Assembly (NCBI GenBank): GCA_013180625.2
Contig: SNVD02013770.1
Coordinates: 20,980-84,979 of the forward strand
DNA length: 64,000 nt
DNA from: Boswellia sacra
Lineage: Eukaryota; Streptophyta; Magnoliopsida; Sapindales; Burseraceae
Direction of reading: 5' to 3'
Shown here: positions 23,822 to 33,896 of the stretch, in pieces
Numbering within the stretch: the stretch's first letter is position 1
How the letters are laid out: each line of letters opens with the position of its first letter
The notes under the pieces: model-generated
Told to the model about the DNA's origin: nothing
Databases searched by the model: none
Seen by the model: only the letters and a program-made list of their open reading frames with translations
Translations under genes and position numbers: made by a program

Positions 23822-24472
23822 TTACAGATGGAGCGTTAAATCCAGTCTACGCCTTTTATTGCCTTCTCCAAACCAATCTATCCGAGCCGTTGTTGGATCA
23901 GGCGAATAGACGAATTCTTGGAGTTTATCAATTAACTCCCCTGCAATTGAAGCTGTAACCAAGATTTGCCTCGCCGACGGTGAGATGAAGTTTTTTTTCT
24001 ACAGCTTGATCAAGAAAGGATAACAAACCATCAAAAAAATTATTGACATTTAACAAACCAATGGGTTTCCGAGGATGTTTAGCTGTGCCCAAGAGGTGAT
24101 TTGAAATATCTCCTCTAATGTACCATAACCACCGGGCAAATCTATAAATGCATCAGATTTAATGACCATATGTGCAATACGCTCATGCATGCTAGAGACC
24201 TGTAACTCTTCCCCGATTATGTTGCCTACGATATCTCGTACAGCTAATGGTTTAGGGATAATGCCGAGAACTTTGCTCCCTTCTAGGGATGCAGCTGTTG
24301 ACACACATCCCATTAACCCAAGACTACCCCCTCCATAAATCAAATGATTACCCCTCGCAGCTAATGTCCTACCAAGATCAAGAGCTGCTGTTGTAAACTC
24401 TCCATCTTTACCAAATTGCGATCCACAAAATACGCATATATTTTGGAATCGCAGAATTGGTGTTTTCTCCAT
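23822..24472 (-). pseudogene. LOG: Intronless LONELY GUY-like cytokinin-activating enzyme copy inside the retrotransposon
   Basis: LOG enzymes release active cytokinin bases from cytokinin riboside 5'-monophosphates in the cytosol. The frame starts at 24472 and is clean for 137 codons: NICVFCGSQFGK (11-22), YGGGSLGLMG (46-55), MHERIAHM (95-102) and the hallmark LPGGYGTLEE (112-121). The Arg of MHER and the Glu of GTLEE, the catalytic pair in the family, are both kept. After ILGNP one base is missing and the frame moves to GLLNVNNFFDGLLSFLDQAV. A second shift near 23990 restores the first frame, FISPSARQILVTASIAGELI, up to NKRRRLDLTLHL and a stop at 23822-23824. The total of 216 residues equals a full-length LOG protein. 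Plant LOG genes have several introns and none is here, so this is a captured mRNA copy. It lies in the same orientation as the element. As it stands it would make a truncated protein lacking the last third. Confidence 0.9.
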
Positions 24473-24679
24473 TTCTAAAAGTGCTCTAAACTTGTGTAAG
24501 ACAATGATGCACGTTAGGTATTATGCGATTCAAGTGCAAGACAGGTTATAAAATAACATTTGAAAACATGTAGAATGGATATATACACACGTAAAGCTCT
24601 CAAATTTGACACATGGAGACATAATTTCGGTGGGGGTTGCTTGATGCAGATTTATCGCCCCAAGATTTGAAAAAAATAG
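24473..24679 (-). other. Leader between 67-bp repeats and the LOG start
   Basis: No ORF of note. It could be the 5' untranslated part of the captured LOG mRNA (a stop codon TAG lies five bases before the ATG). No splice or promoter signal can be assigned. Confidence 0.3.
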
Positions 24680-24872
24680 ATATGCTTTCGGTGGGGTTTG
24701 ACAAAACCTATACACTTGTCTCCCACGTGAAGCATGGAAAATGGAGATATGCTTTCGGCGGGGTTTGACAAAACCGCCACACTTGTCTCCCACGTGAAGC
24801 ATCAAAAGTAAAGATATACTTTCGGCGGAGGTTGACAAAACCTCCACACTTGTCTCCCACGTGTGCTTATGT
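24680..24872 (-). repeat. 67-bp tandem repeat with internal palindrome and G-box, three units
   Basis: Units begin at 24680, 24747 and 24814 with ATATRCTTTCGG and contain CACTTGTCTCCCACGTG. Each carries a G-box core CCACGTG. Each also has an inverted repeat around TTGACAAAACC whose arms change together: GGCGG/CCGCC in unit 2 and GGAGG/CCTCC in unit 3. The array lies 200 bp upstream of the LOG frame on its coding strand. Confidence 0.85.
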
Positions 24873-24889
24873 CATGGGGTAGTCATATG

Positions 24890-25190
24890 GTTTGTCAAAA
24901 AGAAAACTTGAAATTAAAACAAACAAAATCAACAAACAGGAACAACACAAAAACAATATTGATAATCAGTTCAAACGAAAGAAGAAAGAAATAAAATTCG
25001 TCAACAACAACACACATTCAAATATACAAGTAGTTGTGATTGTGGCTCACATCTTCCTCTGGTTTTTCGTCCAGTAACGGATGAAACGTCATCTATTGCT
25101 TCCCATCCAGTTTTCTTATAAATTGGCAAACAAGGTCGTTTTTAGTCAGATTCTCTAAACTATAACACTACAATTCATCACGAAATTATG
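24890..25190. other. A-rich spacer between the two foreign ORFs
   Basis: 24895-25015 is A-rich on the + strand (poly-T-like on the element's sense strand). No recognised coding or RNA gene. Confidence 0.3.
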
Positions 25191-25191
25191 T

Positions 25192-25635
25192 TCATAGATT
25201 AAGCAATTCACGCTGAACAAGTCCACAAGAATGTGACTCAAGAGTTAATAAAACATTATCCAGCGACTCATTACTCAGACCATTCTTAATAAACGAGAGT
25301 TTATCTTCTCTATTCCTGGACATAAAACCTAATGAACGACAAGTCTGGTTACAATTCCATCTAGCACATTTATAGCATACTTGTAACCTCTTCGCTCTTC
25401 GCCTCTTGGCGTAGTGGCTCTTTCCTAGACTAGGCATTTATTTTGCTAGATTAATATCAGGCTCACTGGACAATCTTACCTGGGCTTCGATAAGCCATCG
25501 GATATCCGCAGGCATATTTAGGAGCATCAACGCCTAAAGTATAGTCATCCGCACTTTATAAATTTTATACACAGCATTTTGAGGAAGTGAAGGGAAATAT
25601 TTACGAAGGTTTGACACAAAGATATCGACATCCAT
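25192..25635 (-). pseudogene. Cys-rich basic ORF resembling a betaflexivirus nucleic-acid-binding protein
   Basis: From an ATG at 25635 the reverse-strand frame runs 147 codons to a stop at 25192, broken by TAG at codon 34 and TAA at codon 66. The intact second half (from the ATG at 25437) has a basic arm, HYAKRRRAKRL, directly followed by a Cys cluster C-x2-C-x4-C-x3-C (CYKCARWNCNQTC). A region DKLSFIKNGL follows. A hydrophobic segment preceding a basic arm and a compact zinc-finger-like cluster is the architecture of the small 3'-proximal nucleic-acid-binding proteins of carlaviruses and relatives, some of which suppress RNA silencing. I know no plant or retrotransposon protein with this layout. 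The origin is inferred from motif layout, not from a search. The copy is broken and cannot make the full product. Confidence 0.45.
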
Positions 25636-25659
25636 TGAAGAGGAGAAAAGGAGAGCTAT

Positions 25660-25800
25660 TACCGATAATGCGATTGAGTTTGTTTTTCTCCAAGATATGC
25701 ACGTTTCAAACCTTTTGGCAATGACTTCAGCTCCCGTTTGGATGTTTCCTCAAGCTGTTGCACAAATGAATTCGAAGTACAAAATAATCAAATTAAACAA
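25660..25800 (-). pseudogene. Short Athila-like pol linker fragment upstream of the Cys-rich ORF
   Basis: A reverse-strand frame reads FVQQLEETSKRELKSLPKG then LKRAYLGEKQ before a stop. E-L-K-x-L-P-x-x-L-K-x-A-Y-L-G-E is the stretch that joins protease and RT in Athila elements. The element has its own copy at about 26330-26370, so this second, diverged copy suggests a rearrangement or template switch at the edge of the cargo. Confidence 0.4.
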
Positions 25801-26039
25801 AAGGAAGGAAAAGAAAAGAGTAGAAACGAAACTAAAGACACATAAAAGAAATAACAACACAATAGCAAACAAAAGTCAAAAACAAGTAAAAAAAATATAA
25901 AAACAAATAAGACAAATGGCAAAGAGAGATAAAACCTGATCAATTTGATAGCCTACGAAAGGAATCTCCTCGAGACACAAAAATCGATCATTATTACCTT
26001 ATTTTATTTTTCTTTTCTTTTTTTTTAATTTATTTTGCA
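25801..26039. other. A/T-rich spacer in the Athila-type element
   Basis: Simple A-rich and T-rich runs (25790-25900, 25995-26035). No gene seen. Confidence 0.4.
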
Positions 26040-26087
26040 AAAACATTGGGTTGCCTCCCAATAAGCGCGTGGTTTAACGTCCTCAGC
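26040..26087 (-). other. Athila post-pol sequence signature
   Basis: The reverse strand reads GACGTTAAACCACGCGCTTA then TTGGGAGGCAACCCAATG. Athila A has the equivalent AAAGCACTTCTTGGGAGGTAACCCAAG at about 54525-54550, right after its integrase. Here it follows directly on the truncated pol at 26083, which locates the deletion join. Confidence 0.75.
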
Positions 26088-27993
26088 CCGACGTTGGTTC
26101 CATCATGGGAGGGTCCAATCTCCGCTGTGCTTCTCTAGTGGGCTTAGATCCTTTTTCCAACAAGAATTGTTGCATGCATATGGCTGGGCCTTGGATGTTA
26201 GCAATCGTCCACCTAATAGTTATTTTGTGATATATAAGTACTTGGACGAGTTTCTCTTCTTGTAGTGGTGCAAGGCCCATTTCTATTATAACTGGCAAAG
26301 AATCATTCTCACCCAAAAATCCATAATTCAAATGATCTGGAAAAGGCTTAAGCTCCAAGGTAGGGGCTTTCATCACAGAAGGAAGAATTTTCTTATTAGA
26401 TAAAGGAAATTGAATGTATAAAACATCATACCTATTTGTGGTCATTGCTATGGTCTCATCTAAGCATGCCACAGCTTCCTCTATTTCTTTGGACAATTGT
26501 ATCAACCTCCTTGATTCTTTGAAATTTTCTATCCATATGTGCTCACTCATTGCCTTAAAAATATTGAAACTGATCACCTCATCATCAAACTCCATGGTGA
26601 GAGTGCCATCATGAACATCAGTCTTGGTTCCAGCAGTCTTAAAAAATGGTCTCTCTAACAGAATCGGAGTTGGATTAGGAGATGTCTCATCCTTCATTTG
26701 AAGAACATAGAAGTCTGCGGGGAAAACCAATTGATTCACCTGCACAAGCACATCTTCCACAACTCCCTTGGGATATGCATTAAAACGATCAGCAATTTGA
26801 ATGGTAATACCAGTTTTCGCAAAAGGTCCAAGATTTAAAGAAGCATAAATAAATGGCATGACATTAATAGATGCTCCTAAATATAACATAGCTCTTTCAA
26901 ACTTGGTTTTACCAATGGTGCATGGAATGGTGACCGTACCTAGATCATTGCATTTTGGAGGAATTTTTTTTTGTAGTACAGCTGAAACATTTCCCCTCAC
27001 ACTTACTTTCTTATTCCCTTTTAAATTTCTCTTGTTGGTGCATAACTCATTGAGACGTTTTGTATAATGAGGTACTTGCTCGATAGAATCTAGAAGTGGT
27101 ATATTTACCTCGATTTTGCGAAAAGTTTCCAGGATTTTCTGTTCTTGTTCCTCCTTCTTCGATTTTGCAAATATACTAGGAAAAAGTGGAGAAGTAACAT
27201 ATGAAGGAATGGGAGTTATAGGATTTACCTGAGAAATCAATGTTTTGTTCATGGTGGATGTGGTGTCATCTCCTTCATCAGTTTGTGATTTTCCTAGCAA
27301 GACATCTAATTGCTCTCCACTTCGCGAAGTTATCGCACTAGCAGTCTCGCTTGGATAGATCACCGTTTGAGAAGATAATTTTTCTGAGTCTTGGCCCCCG
27401 AATTTGCTCATGCTAGTAGCCAATTGTCCCATCTGATTTGTCAGGTTTTGGATACTTGCCCCAGTTTCCTGCTGTAATTGCATTGTGTTAGTGGCAAGTG
27501 CATTAACAATATCCTGGAGAGACATACTTGAGTTTTGTGAAGCTGGTTGCGGTGCTAGATGTGGCATTGGTGGTGGTTGCATTTGAAATGGTTGCTGCAC
27601 TCTAGGTTAATTGAAACCTTGTGGCCGATTTGGTATGGCATTTGGGGCGATTGGTTGATGATTCCAGTAATTGAAATCAAGGTGATCTTCCCATCCAGCA
27701 TTGTAAGTGTTAAAGAAGGGATCATACCACTGCCTTGTTTGTCCTGGAAATCCACCCATGGCATTGGCTTGTTCCATATCTCCTTCTTGTAAAGTTGGAT
27801 ACATGTCGATTAGATGCTCTATGGTAGAATATACCCACATGCATAAGATTTCTGCATATGTCCTACAGTCATGTTTTCCACAAGAAAGGTTAGCTCAGAA
27901 AGTTGTTGTTCAATGTTCAGAGTGCTTACCTCATTTACTCTCCATGGTAGTTGTGGCTCAAATCCGATGCTGAATTGTTGGAAGTTTACTGCC
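26083..27993 (-). pseudogene. Athila gag C-terminus, protease and stub of RT
   Basis: The reading begins near 27993 (MAVNFQQFSIGFEPQLP) with Gag C-terminal sequence, VSTLNIEQQLSELTFLVENM. After a frameshift comes HLIDMYPTLQEGDMEQANAM, the nucleocapsid end in which the Cys of the knuckle are lost. A TAA at 27607-27609 separates this from a 505-codon frame (27600-26083). That frame holds a Q-rich linker, a coiled segment (NTMQLQQETGASIQNLTNQM) and a protease region (TIPCTIGKTKFERAMLYLGA, SINVMPF). The protease catalytic Asp is Tyr here: YLGAS instead of DLGAS. The frame then enters the pre-RT region (LELKPFPDHLNYGFLGEND) and stops soon after EAQRRLDPPMM, where RT begins. The gag N-terminal half and all of RT, RNase H and integrase are absent. 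Confidence 0.88.
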
Positions 27994-28085
27994 ATGTCGC
28001 CTAAACACAAACAATCAGAAAAGAAAAACAAAAAAAAATACGAATCAACAATGAAAACAAAATAACAAATCGATTAGAAAATCAA

Positions 28086-28103
28086 TCCCCGGCAACGGCG
28101 CCA
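28086..28103 (-). other. Primer-binding site, tRNA-Asp type
   Basis: The reverse strand reads TGGCGCCGTTGCCGGGGA, six bases after the 5' LTR end. This is the primer site usual for Athila elements. Confidence 0.9.
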
Positions 28104-28109
28104 AAAACT

Positions 28110-29524
28110 TGATGCGTTCGAAACTAGCAAGTATACTAGTCGCACAAGTAATAAAGTGATAAGTAAGTTATCGTTCCCACGAGGATTGATTCTAATTGAA
28201 TTTGTTATTTTACAGCAAAAACATAATAAACGGGGGGTCTTTGTTGATTGATTAACTAGATGAAATATTAATGCAAGTAAAGAATAACACAATGCTAACT
28301 TAATTGAAGTGAGAATTAATCACTGACGGAAATCTGGTTAAGGGATCATTCTCTGCCACAAGATATGGATTTGCGAATTAATCATAGAATTGTCATCCAA
28401 TTACACCATTGAAATTATCAACCGTAGATAACAACAAGCTCTGTTATCCCAATCTTTCCTTACTTTGTTGTTAAATAAAACAGGCTCTTTATTTAATCTC
28501 TATCCATTAAACAACCTAGAACAAGCTCTCTAAATTTAATTCAATGGATGCATTACGATAAGAAAGATAGGTTGATCTAAGCAATAAACACACAAGCTCG
28601 GATTATTTAACTTAGGTTGTATTCTCCAATTGCAATCTCTGATCACAATTTTGCCACTAAGGATTAGAAATTCATGACAATTACGGATCAAGATTTCTAC
28701 TCTAGCAATAGACAACAACCAGATTATATTCAGTTGGCCATTCCAAATACAATCAGCAAGCAATCATAAGCATTAGATATGGGAAAATACAAGCAACTTC
28801 AATTAGAGAATTGGATAACAACTTCTTGCACAATCAACTCACAAAAACCATATCAAGGGCTTTGAAATCACCCTCAACCAATTCAAATTCAGTTACACAT
28901 GTTTAAAAACGCGGTAAATACAATACAACATGGAGACATTCCAAAAAATGAAAGGGAAGGAAAAAACTTAGCAAATTTGATGAAAATCTCTTAGGATTAT
29001 TGTTCTTCCTCTTTCCAAGCCTTCTTTCTCCTTCAAAAACTCCAGGAGATGAGAGAATTCCAGAGTTGCAGCCTCCACCACGTTCTCCCCTCTTCAAGTT
29101 ATGAAAATAAAACCCTAAAATGTGTTTATATACTCTGTTATAGTAACCTACTACAGTGCCCCGTATTATACATGCTACAGTGATTTGTGGAATTACATTT
29201 CTACACTTCTCACACTGTTTTGATTATAACTTTCGGTACACTAAATGGATTCATGAACCGTAAATTTCTCTAGAAAATAGACTTCGAGAGCTTTCCAACG
29301 GTATATAACATGTTATCCGGTTCATTGTATATCAATACAATTAAATCCGAGAAGATGGTTGACTAGCAGAGGTGAAAATGAAGGGTTTTACTCCATTTTT
29401 GTGCAAGTTGCTCCAAAACTCCTACAAACATCAAAATCACACAAAAACATAAAAATACCAAGGAATATAGCAAAGAAACATGGACGAATTAATATGAAAA
29501 TGATATATAAATAGACACCTATCA
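28110..29524 (-). repeat. 5' LTR of the Athila-type element
   Basis: 1415 bp, TG...CA on the reverse strand, collinear with 20438-21851. It is followed at 29525-29529 by AATAT, the right copy of the target duplication. Confidence 0.95.
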
Positions 29525-29529
29525 AATAT

Positions 29530-31790
29530 ACCCAACGCACATGAGTCATGCACAGTCTAAACAAACAAAATCATAAAGATTTTACAATGAAGATCGTGAA
29601 AAATAAAGACACTTAAGTGCTTTCAACATTTTGTGCACAAAACACCACTCTCTTGCCTCTTTTTAAGCCTTGAATGTTTGACCTTTATGTAGTCTGCGTG
29701 AACAGCTATATTATTCATGTAATTAACAATCCTAATCATCGTCAATGTCCTGCAAAACTCAAATATGATTATTAGATAAATATCAAACAATATAGGAGGT
29801 AAAAAGACATTATCATAATTAAACTAGAACACTAGAAAGAATATCCTAATCTAATAAGATATGATCAATATAAAACTTTCTATTCAACTAGAATACCAAA
29901 TCAAGTTATCATATTCTAGTTAAAATTCTCCTAATATAAAATATCCAAATTAAAATTTAATCACAAGATGACAAAAATAAATTTTAGTTGCATGCATTGC
30001 ACATTCATTAAATTTATCGCGTGTCACATTGACACTAACAAGTATGATAAAAGGAGGGTATATAAATTGTAAGTCCTTAGGATATTTACCGAAAAAAAAA
30101 AAAGAATTTCCCAGGCTTGAATTAGCCTATGTAGATGTAGATTGGTTGGACCGAACTACATTAAAATTTCTCCATCTCATCTTATTTATATTGCTTATTC
30201 ACTACAACTTATTTATTTGGTTTTATTTTCCTCCAAATTAATTTTGGTTATAACTAATATGGTCTAACAAAAATGTTAGGAATAACCATCATTTAAAAAT
30301 CATAGTTATTATTGATATTTTTATTTATTAGTTTATTATTAAATGGCAAAAAATATATTCTAGTAATTATTATCCACCTTCACTTGTCAATATAAACCCT
30401 AATTTTTTTTCATTAAAGTTTATTTTCTTTTAACTAATAATTTAGGAGAATGAATGAAGGTATTCGAATCTTGATAAAAGTTCTTTTCTCTCTCTTTTGA
30501 AAGCCAAGGGGCATTTAGATAGAGCCAAAAGCATTCCAATGACGGGGGCCTTTCGCAAGCCAAAGAAAAATTACACATCGAGTTTGTTTTAAACGGATTA
30601 TTCAGGCCTTTCTTTTGGTGAGGTGATTGATATTTATTTCCGTTTCAATTCTGCTCAAATGGCTCCCTTCCGAGCAACTGATTATGGATAATTCTTTTTT
30701 TGGATCGGTGCAAATTGAAATTAAATAGTTGAAATCCATGTTAAAAGAACACCAATTCAATAACTCTAAAAATTCTATGTCAATATGTTTTCAAAAATTT
30801 CAATTAATTTGGGAGGTTCCTTTAGCATTAAAAAAAAAGTGTGCGTAATAATACAAAATTCATTTTTAAAATTTTGTAGGATGTGCATAATATTTTTAAT
30901 GGATATAATAAATAATCACATCTTTTTTTTTTGGCTTAGTCAAATTCACTAAAAAAACGTGTAAAGATAATTCAGTCCATTATATAATATATATATAGCA
31001 AGTGCATTAAAATTTTTGTAGACAATTAAAATTTGCTGAAATTTTGAAGGCATGGCATTAATCTTAAGCTTCTTTGTCTAACCAATTATTATTAAATAAA
31101 ATTGTATACACACTAGAGCTGATTATCAACCATAACAATAACATAATCATCGATTATATAGTTAAAAAATGAAATTGCACGCAAGGGGACAACAAGGAAT
31201 TACTAAGAAAGCGAAGAATCAATGTGAAGGTGCAAGAGTTATAACCCAACGTTAACGAAGCTAGATTCATCGATTATTTAAAGAATAAATATGACAATGA
31301 AATAGAGCAAAAGAAAATCAATAAGAAGTAAGCAGTGAACTCAAAGGTTCAATTTAACTAAGCGTTAACGAAGTTAGATTAGTCAAAATTAAAATGAAAA
31401 TAAAAAGAGCTAATAAAAAAACTATTAAAATCCTAGCAATCAACTTAAAGGTTCAAAGCTTACCCAATATTTTAGAAAATATTAATGAAAATGACAAGGG
31501 AAAAAAAATAATAAATAAGAAGAAGAAAGCGAGTAATTAATGCGAAGGTCAAGAATTCGGACACCGGAGAAGAAAGAAATAAGAATAAACAAGTAGATAT
31601 GGGTCATATAAACTGTTTTTAGAGAGGATGCCGTGATTTAACAGTATCATAAGCTAATAATGAAGACATATTCCTGTATTCCCAAAAAAATCACAACAAA
31701 TTGGGGTAATTATATAATTTTTTTTCTAAAATTGTAATAGAATGATAATACTAATACTAACAACAGTATAACAATATCACAATATTATTA
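29530..31790. other. AT-rich intergenic sequence
   Basis: No recognised gene. 29530-29760 probably continues the sequence interrupted at 20437. A less AT-rich island lies at 30490-30690, with short frames only; its source is not recognised. The rest is AT-rich with many short homopolymers. Confidence 0.5.
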
Positions 31791-32580
31791 GCGCGTTTGA
31801 CACAACTCTTGTATAACAACTTTTATATTCTGCTACTAACTATAACTATTTTGGTATCTGACAAACACTTTAAAAACTGAGAAAGATACTTTAAAAACTG
31901 AGAAAGATATTGCTGCAAGAATTTATTTTTGTATTAGATTGCAAAAGCAGATAAGAGGCAACTTTTAAAATCTGATTTTAAAAATTTAAAATTTAGATAG
32001 ATCAAAATATAAAATTATTCTTTTCAAATAATATAAATCCAAAAATGCCCTTGGATTTTAAAATTTTAAAATCAATAAATTAATTATTTAGTTAATAAAT
32101 TAAAATTTTAAAATTATTTCAAAAATTTTTTTTAAGGTATTTTTCTGGAAAGTAAAAGCAGCCACTGATGAATTGGCCCATCCAACGACATCGCCACCAC
32201 CAAAGAAGTAACTGAAAATTCAACTGTCAGATGCCACCAATCACCATAGTAAATGGAGGAGATGATAACGGATCTAGAGAGGTCAGCTTCTGACGGTCTC
32301 TCTTGTTATGGCAGTGTCATTGGATACACTAGGCCACTGAGGACAGTAACTTTGGTTGTTGCTTTTTTTTATCTTTTATTTTCTTTTTATTATTTTTAAT
32401 AACAAATTAATAATTATACTTAATTATTTTTAATATATAGAAAATGATTTAATTATTTTAATATTATATTTTTAAATTTATTTAGATATTAATAAAATTA
32501 TTTTTTTATCAAAGTTATGAATATTTTAATAATTTTGTTGAAATTAAGATTTTGAAAATCAAGCTTACCAAACACTCTCC
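31791..32580. mobile_element. Possible non-autonomous hAT-like element
   Basis: The left end GCGCGTTTGACAC and the reverse of the right end (GGAGAGTGTTTGGTAAGC) are similar to the G-x-G-T-T-T-G-G ends of common plant hAT MITEs. The interior is AT-rich, with a GC-richer core at 32160-32345 and a 21-bp direct duplication (TTTAAAAACTGAGAAAGATA) at about 31870-31910. No clear target duplication, so boundaries are tentative. Confidence 0.3.
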
Positions 32581-32636
32581 ATTAATAATAGATTTTTGCT
32601 ATAGTAGACCATCTGATAGTCAAGGATGGTTGAAAC

Positions 32637-33888
32637 TAGGGGTGTGCAAAAATATCCGACCCGATTCGACCCGATCGGGTTACATCGGGTTGGTCGGGTC
32701 GGAATCGGATTTTTTTAAAGGAATAACCCGATTTCGGGTACAATTATTCGGGTTTTACTGTTTTCGGGTTGCATTCGGGTTCAACTTATCCAACCCGAAA
32801 AACCCGACCTGAATACAAAAAATTTAACAAATAAAATTGACACGTTTCAATATATTATTGGAAAAATGCATTATTTTATCGTGGATGTTTCCACACCGGA
32901 TCACTCATATAAATTCTTCCTTTTGAAACCCTAATTGGATAAATCCCTAATCCTCTCCTTTTTTCAACCCCATCTATCTCTGTGAACGGACGCCTCCTAC
33001 TTCTCCTCTCTCACATCCGCTACCCACCCCTTCTTGGCCATCGTCCTGCCTCGTCAAGCTTTCCAAGGCGGTTGTCTTGCCTCACTAGGCACTCCACCTC
33101 CACAACCGTCTCGCTTCGCCAGGCCTTCGACCTCCACAGCCGTCTCACCTCGCCAAGCCCTACACCTCCACAGCGTCTCGCCTCGCCAAGCCCTCCACCT
33201 CCACAGTTGTTTCGCCTCGCCTCGCCAGGCCGTCCACCTCCACAGCCGTCTCGCCTCACCGAGCACTCCACAAGTCTAGCCTCACCTTGCCAAGCACTGC
33301 CCTCCACACTTCCACCGTTCCACGATCATCTCGCCTTACCAAGGCCAAGCCCTCCACGCCTCCACGACTGTTCACCCCACACCCGTAGTCAGCCTCTTCC
33401 ATCCATCTAGCTTTTGACTGTCTTCAGTTAAATTTCTTTAATTTCTTTACTTTGAGCATTAATTTTTTGTAAATTATAATTTCTATTTTGTTAATTTATG
33501 TTTTATTAATGTGTATTAATGTTCATAGCACCCTCTGTGGATTCATTTTTTATTTTTATTTGTATATATTTCGTGACGAGGATTTAGGAATGCTTTGTTT
33601 TATCTGTTCATCGATTCCCTTCGTCCCCGATTTCGTATTTTTGAATTTCCTTCATCCCCAATTTCGCATTTTTGGTATTTTGGTATGAGTTTTGCTTTAA
33701 GCCTTGGAGTGTTTCTTAGAAAGGAACTCACCCGTGTAACCCGATCAACTCGAGATGCCGGGTAACATATCGGGTGTCTCCATCAGAAAACCCGATCACA
33801 GGTCTTGTTTTCAGAACCCGATGCATAATTGGGTTGGATCGGATCGGTTAAAACCCGATCCGATCCGATCCGCCCATGTGCACCCCTT
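32637..33888. mobile_element. Non-autonomous hAT element, 1252 bp, 8-bp TSD
   Basis: The left end TAGGGGTGTGCAAAAAT and the right end ATGTGCACCCCTT are imperfect inverted repeats. The 8-bp duplication GTTGAAAC is at 32629-32636 and 33889-33896. Subterminal zones are packed with CCCGA or CGGGT motifs (32655-32815 and 33728-33875). The interior holds a C-rich tandem repeat and AT-rich sequence but no transposase, so it depended on an autonomous relative. Confidence 0.85.
33085..33310. repeat. C-rich minisatellite within the hAT element
   Basis: Repeats of a roughly 33-bp unit combining CACCTCCACAGCCGTCTCGC and CTCGCCAAGCCC. All frames through it give Pro/Ser/Leu-rich or Gly/Arg-rich low-complexity peptides, so the long ORFs here are artefacts of the repeat. 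Confidence 0.8.
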
Positions 33889-33896
33889 GTTGAAAC

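Larger units (their letters stand above)
20438..29524 (-). mobile_element. Non-autonomous Athila-type LTR retrotransposon carrying foreign ORFs
   Basis: This is a complete element on the reverse strand: 5' LTR 29524-28110, primer site 28103-28086, gag/protease 27993-26083, then a deletion of RT, RNase H and integrase. The post-pol signature at 26087-26040 follows. The cargo region holds a Cys-rich ORF (25635-25192), 67-bp repeats (24870-24680) and a LOG copy (24472-23822). A long 3' non-coding region, a polypurine tract and the 3' LTR (21851-20438) complete it. LTRs have TG...CA ends and differ at roughly 2-3 of 100 positions by eye. The 5-bp duplication AATAT flanks the whole, so this structure inserted as a unit. 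It lacks an integrase and must have depended on enzymes supplied in trans. Confidence 0.92.

Noticed and set aside
33020..33410. Long Pro/Ser-rich and Gly/Arg-rich frames on both strands
   Set aside because: They are produced by the C-rich minisatellite inside the hAT element. All frames stay open because of the repeat, not because of coding.
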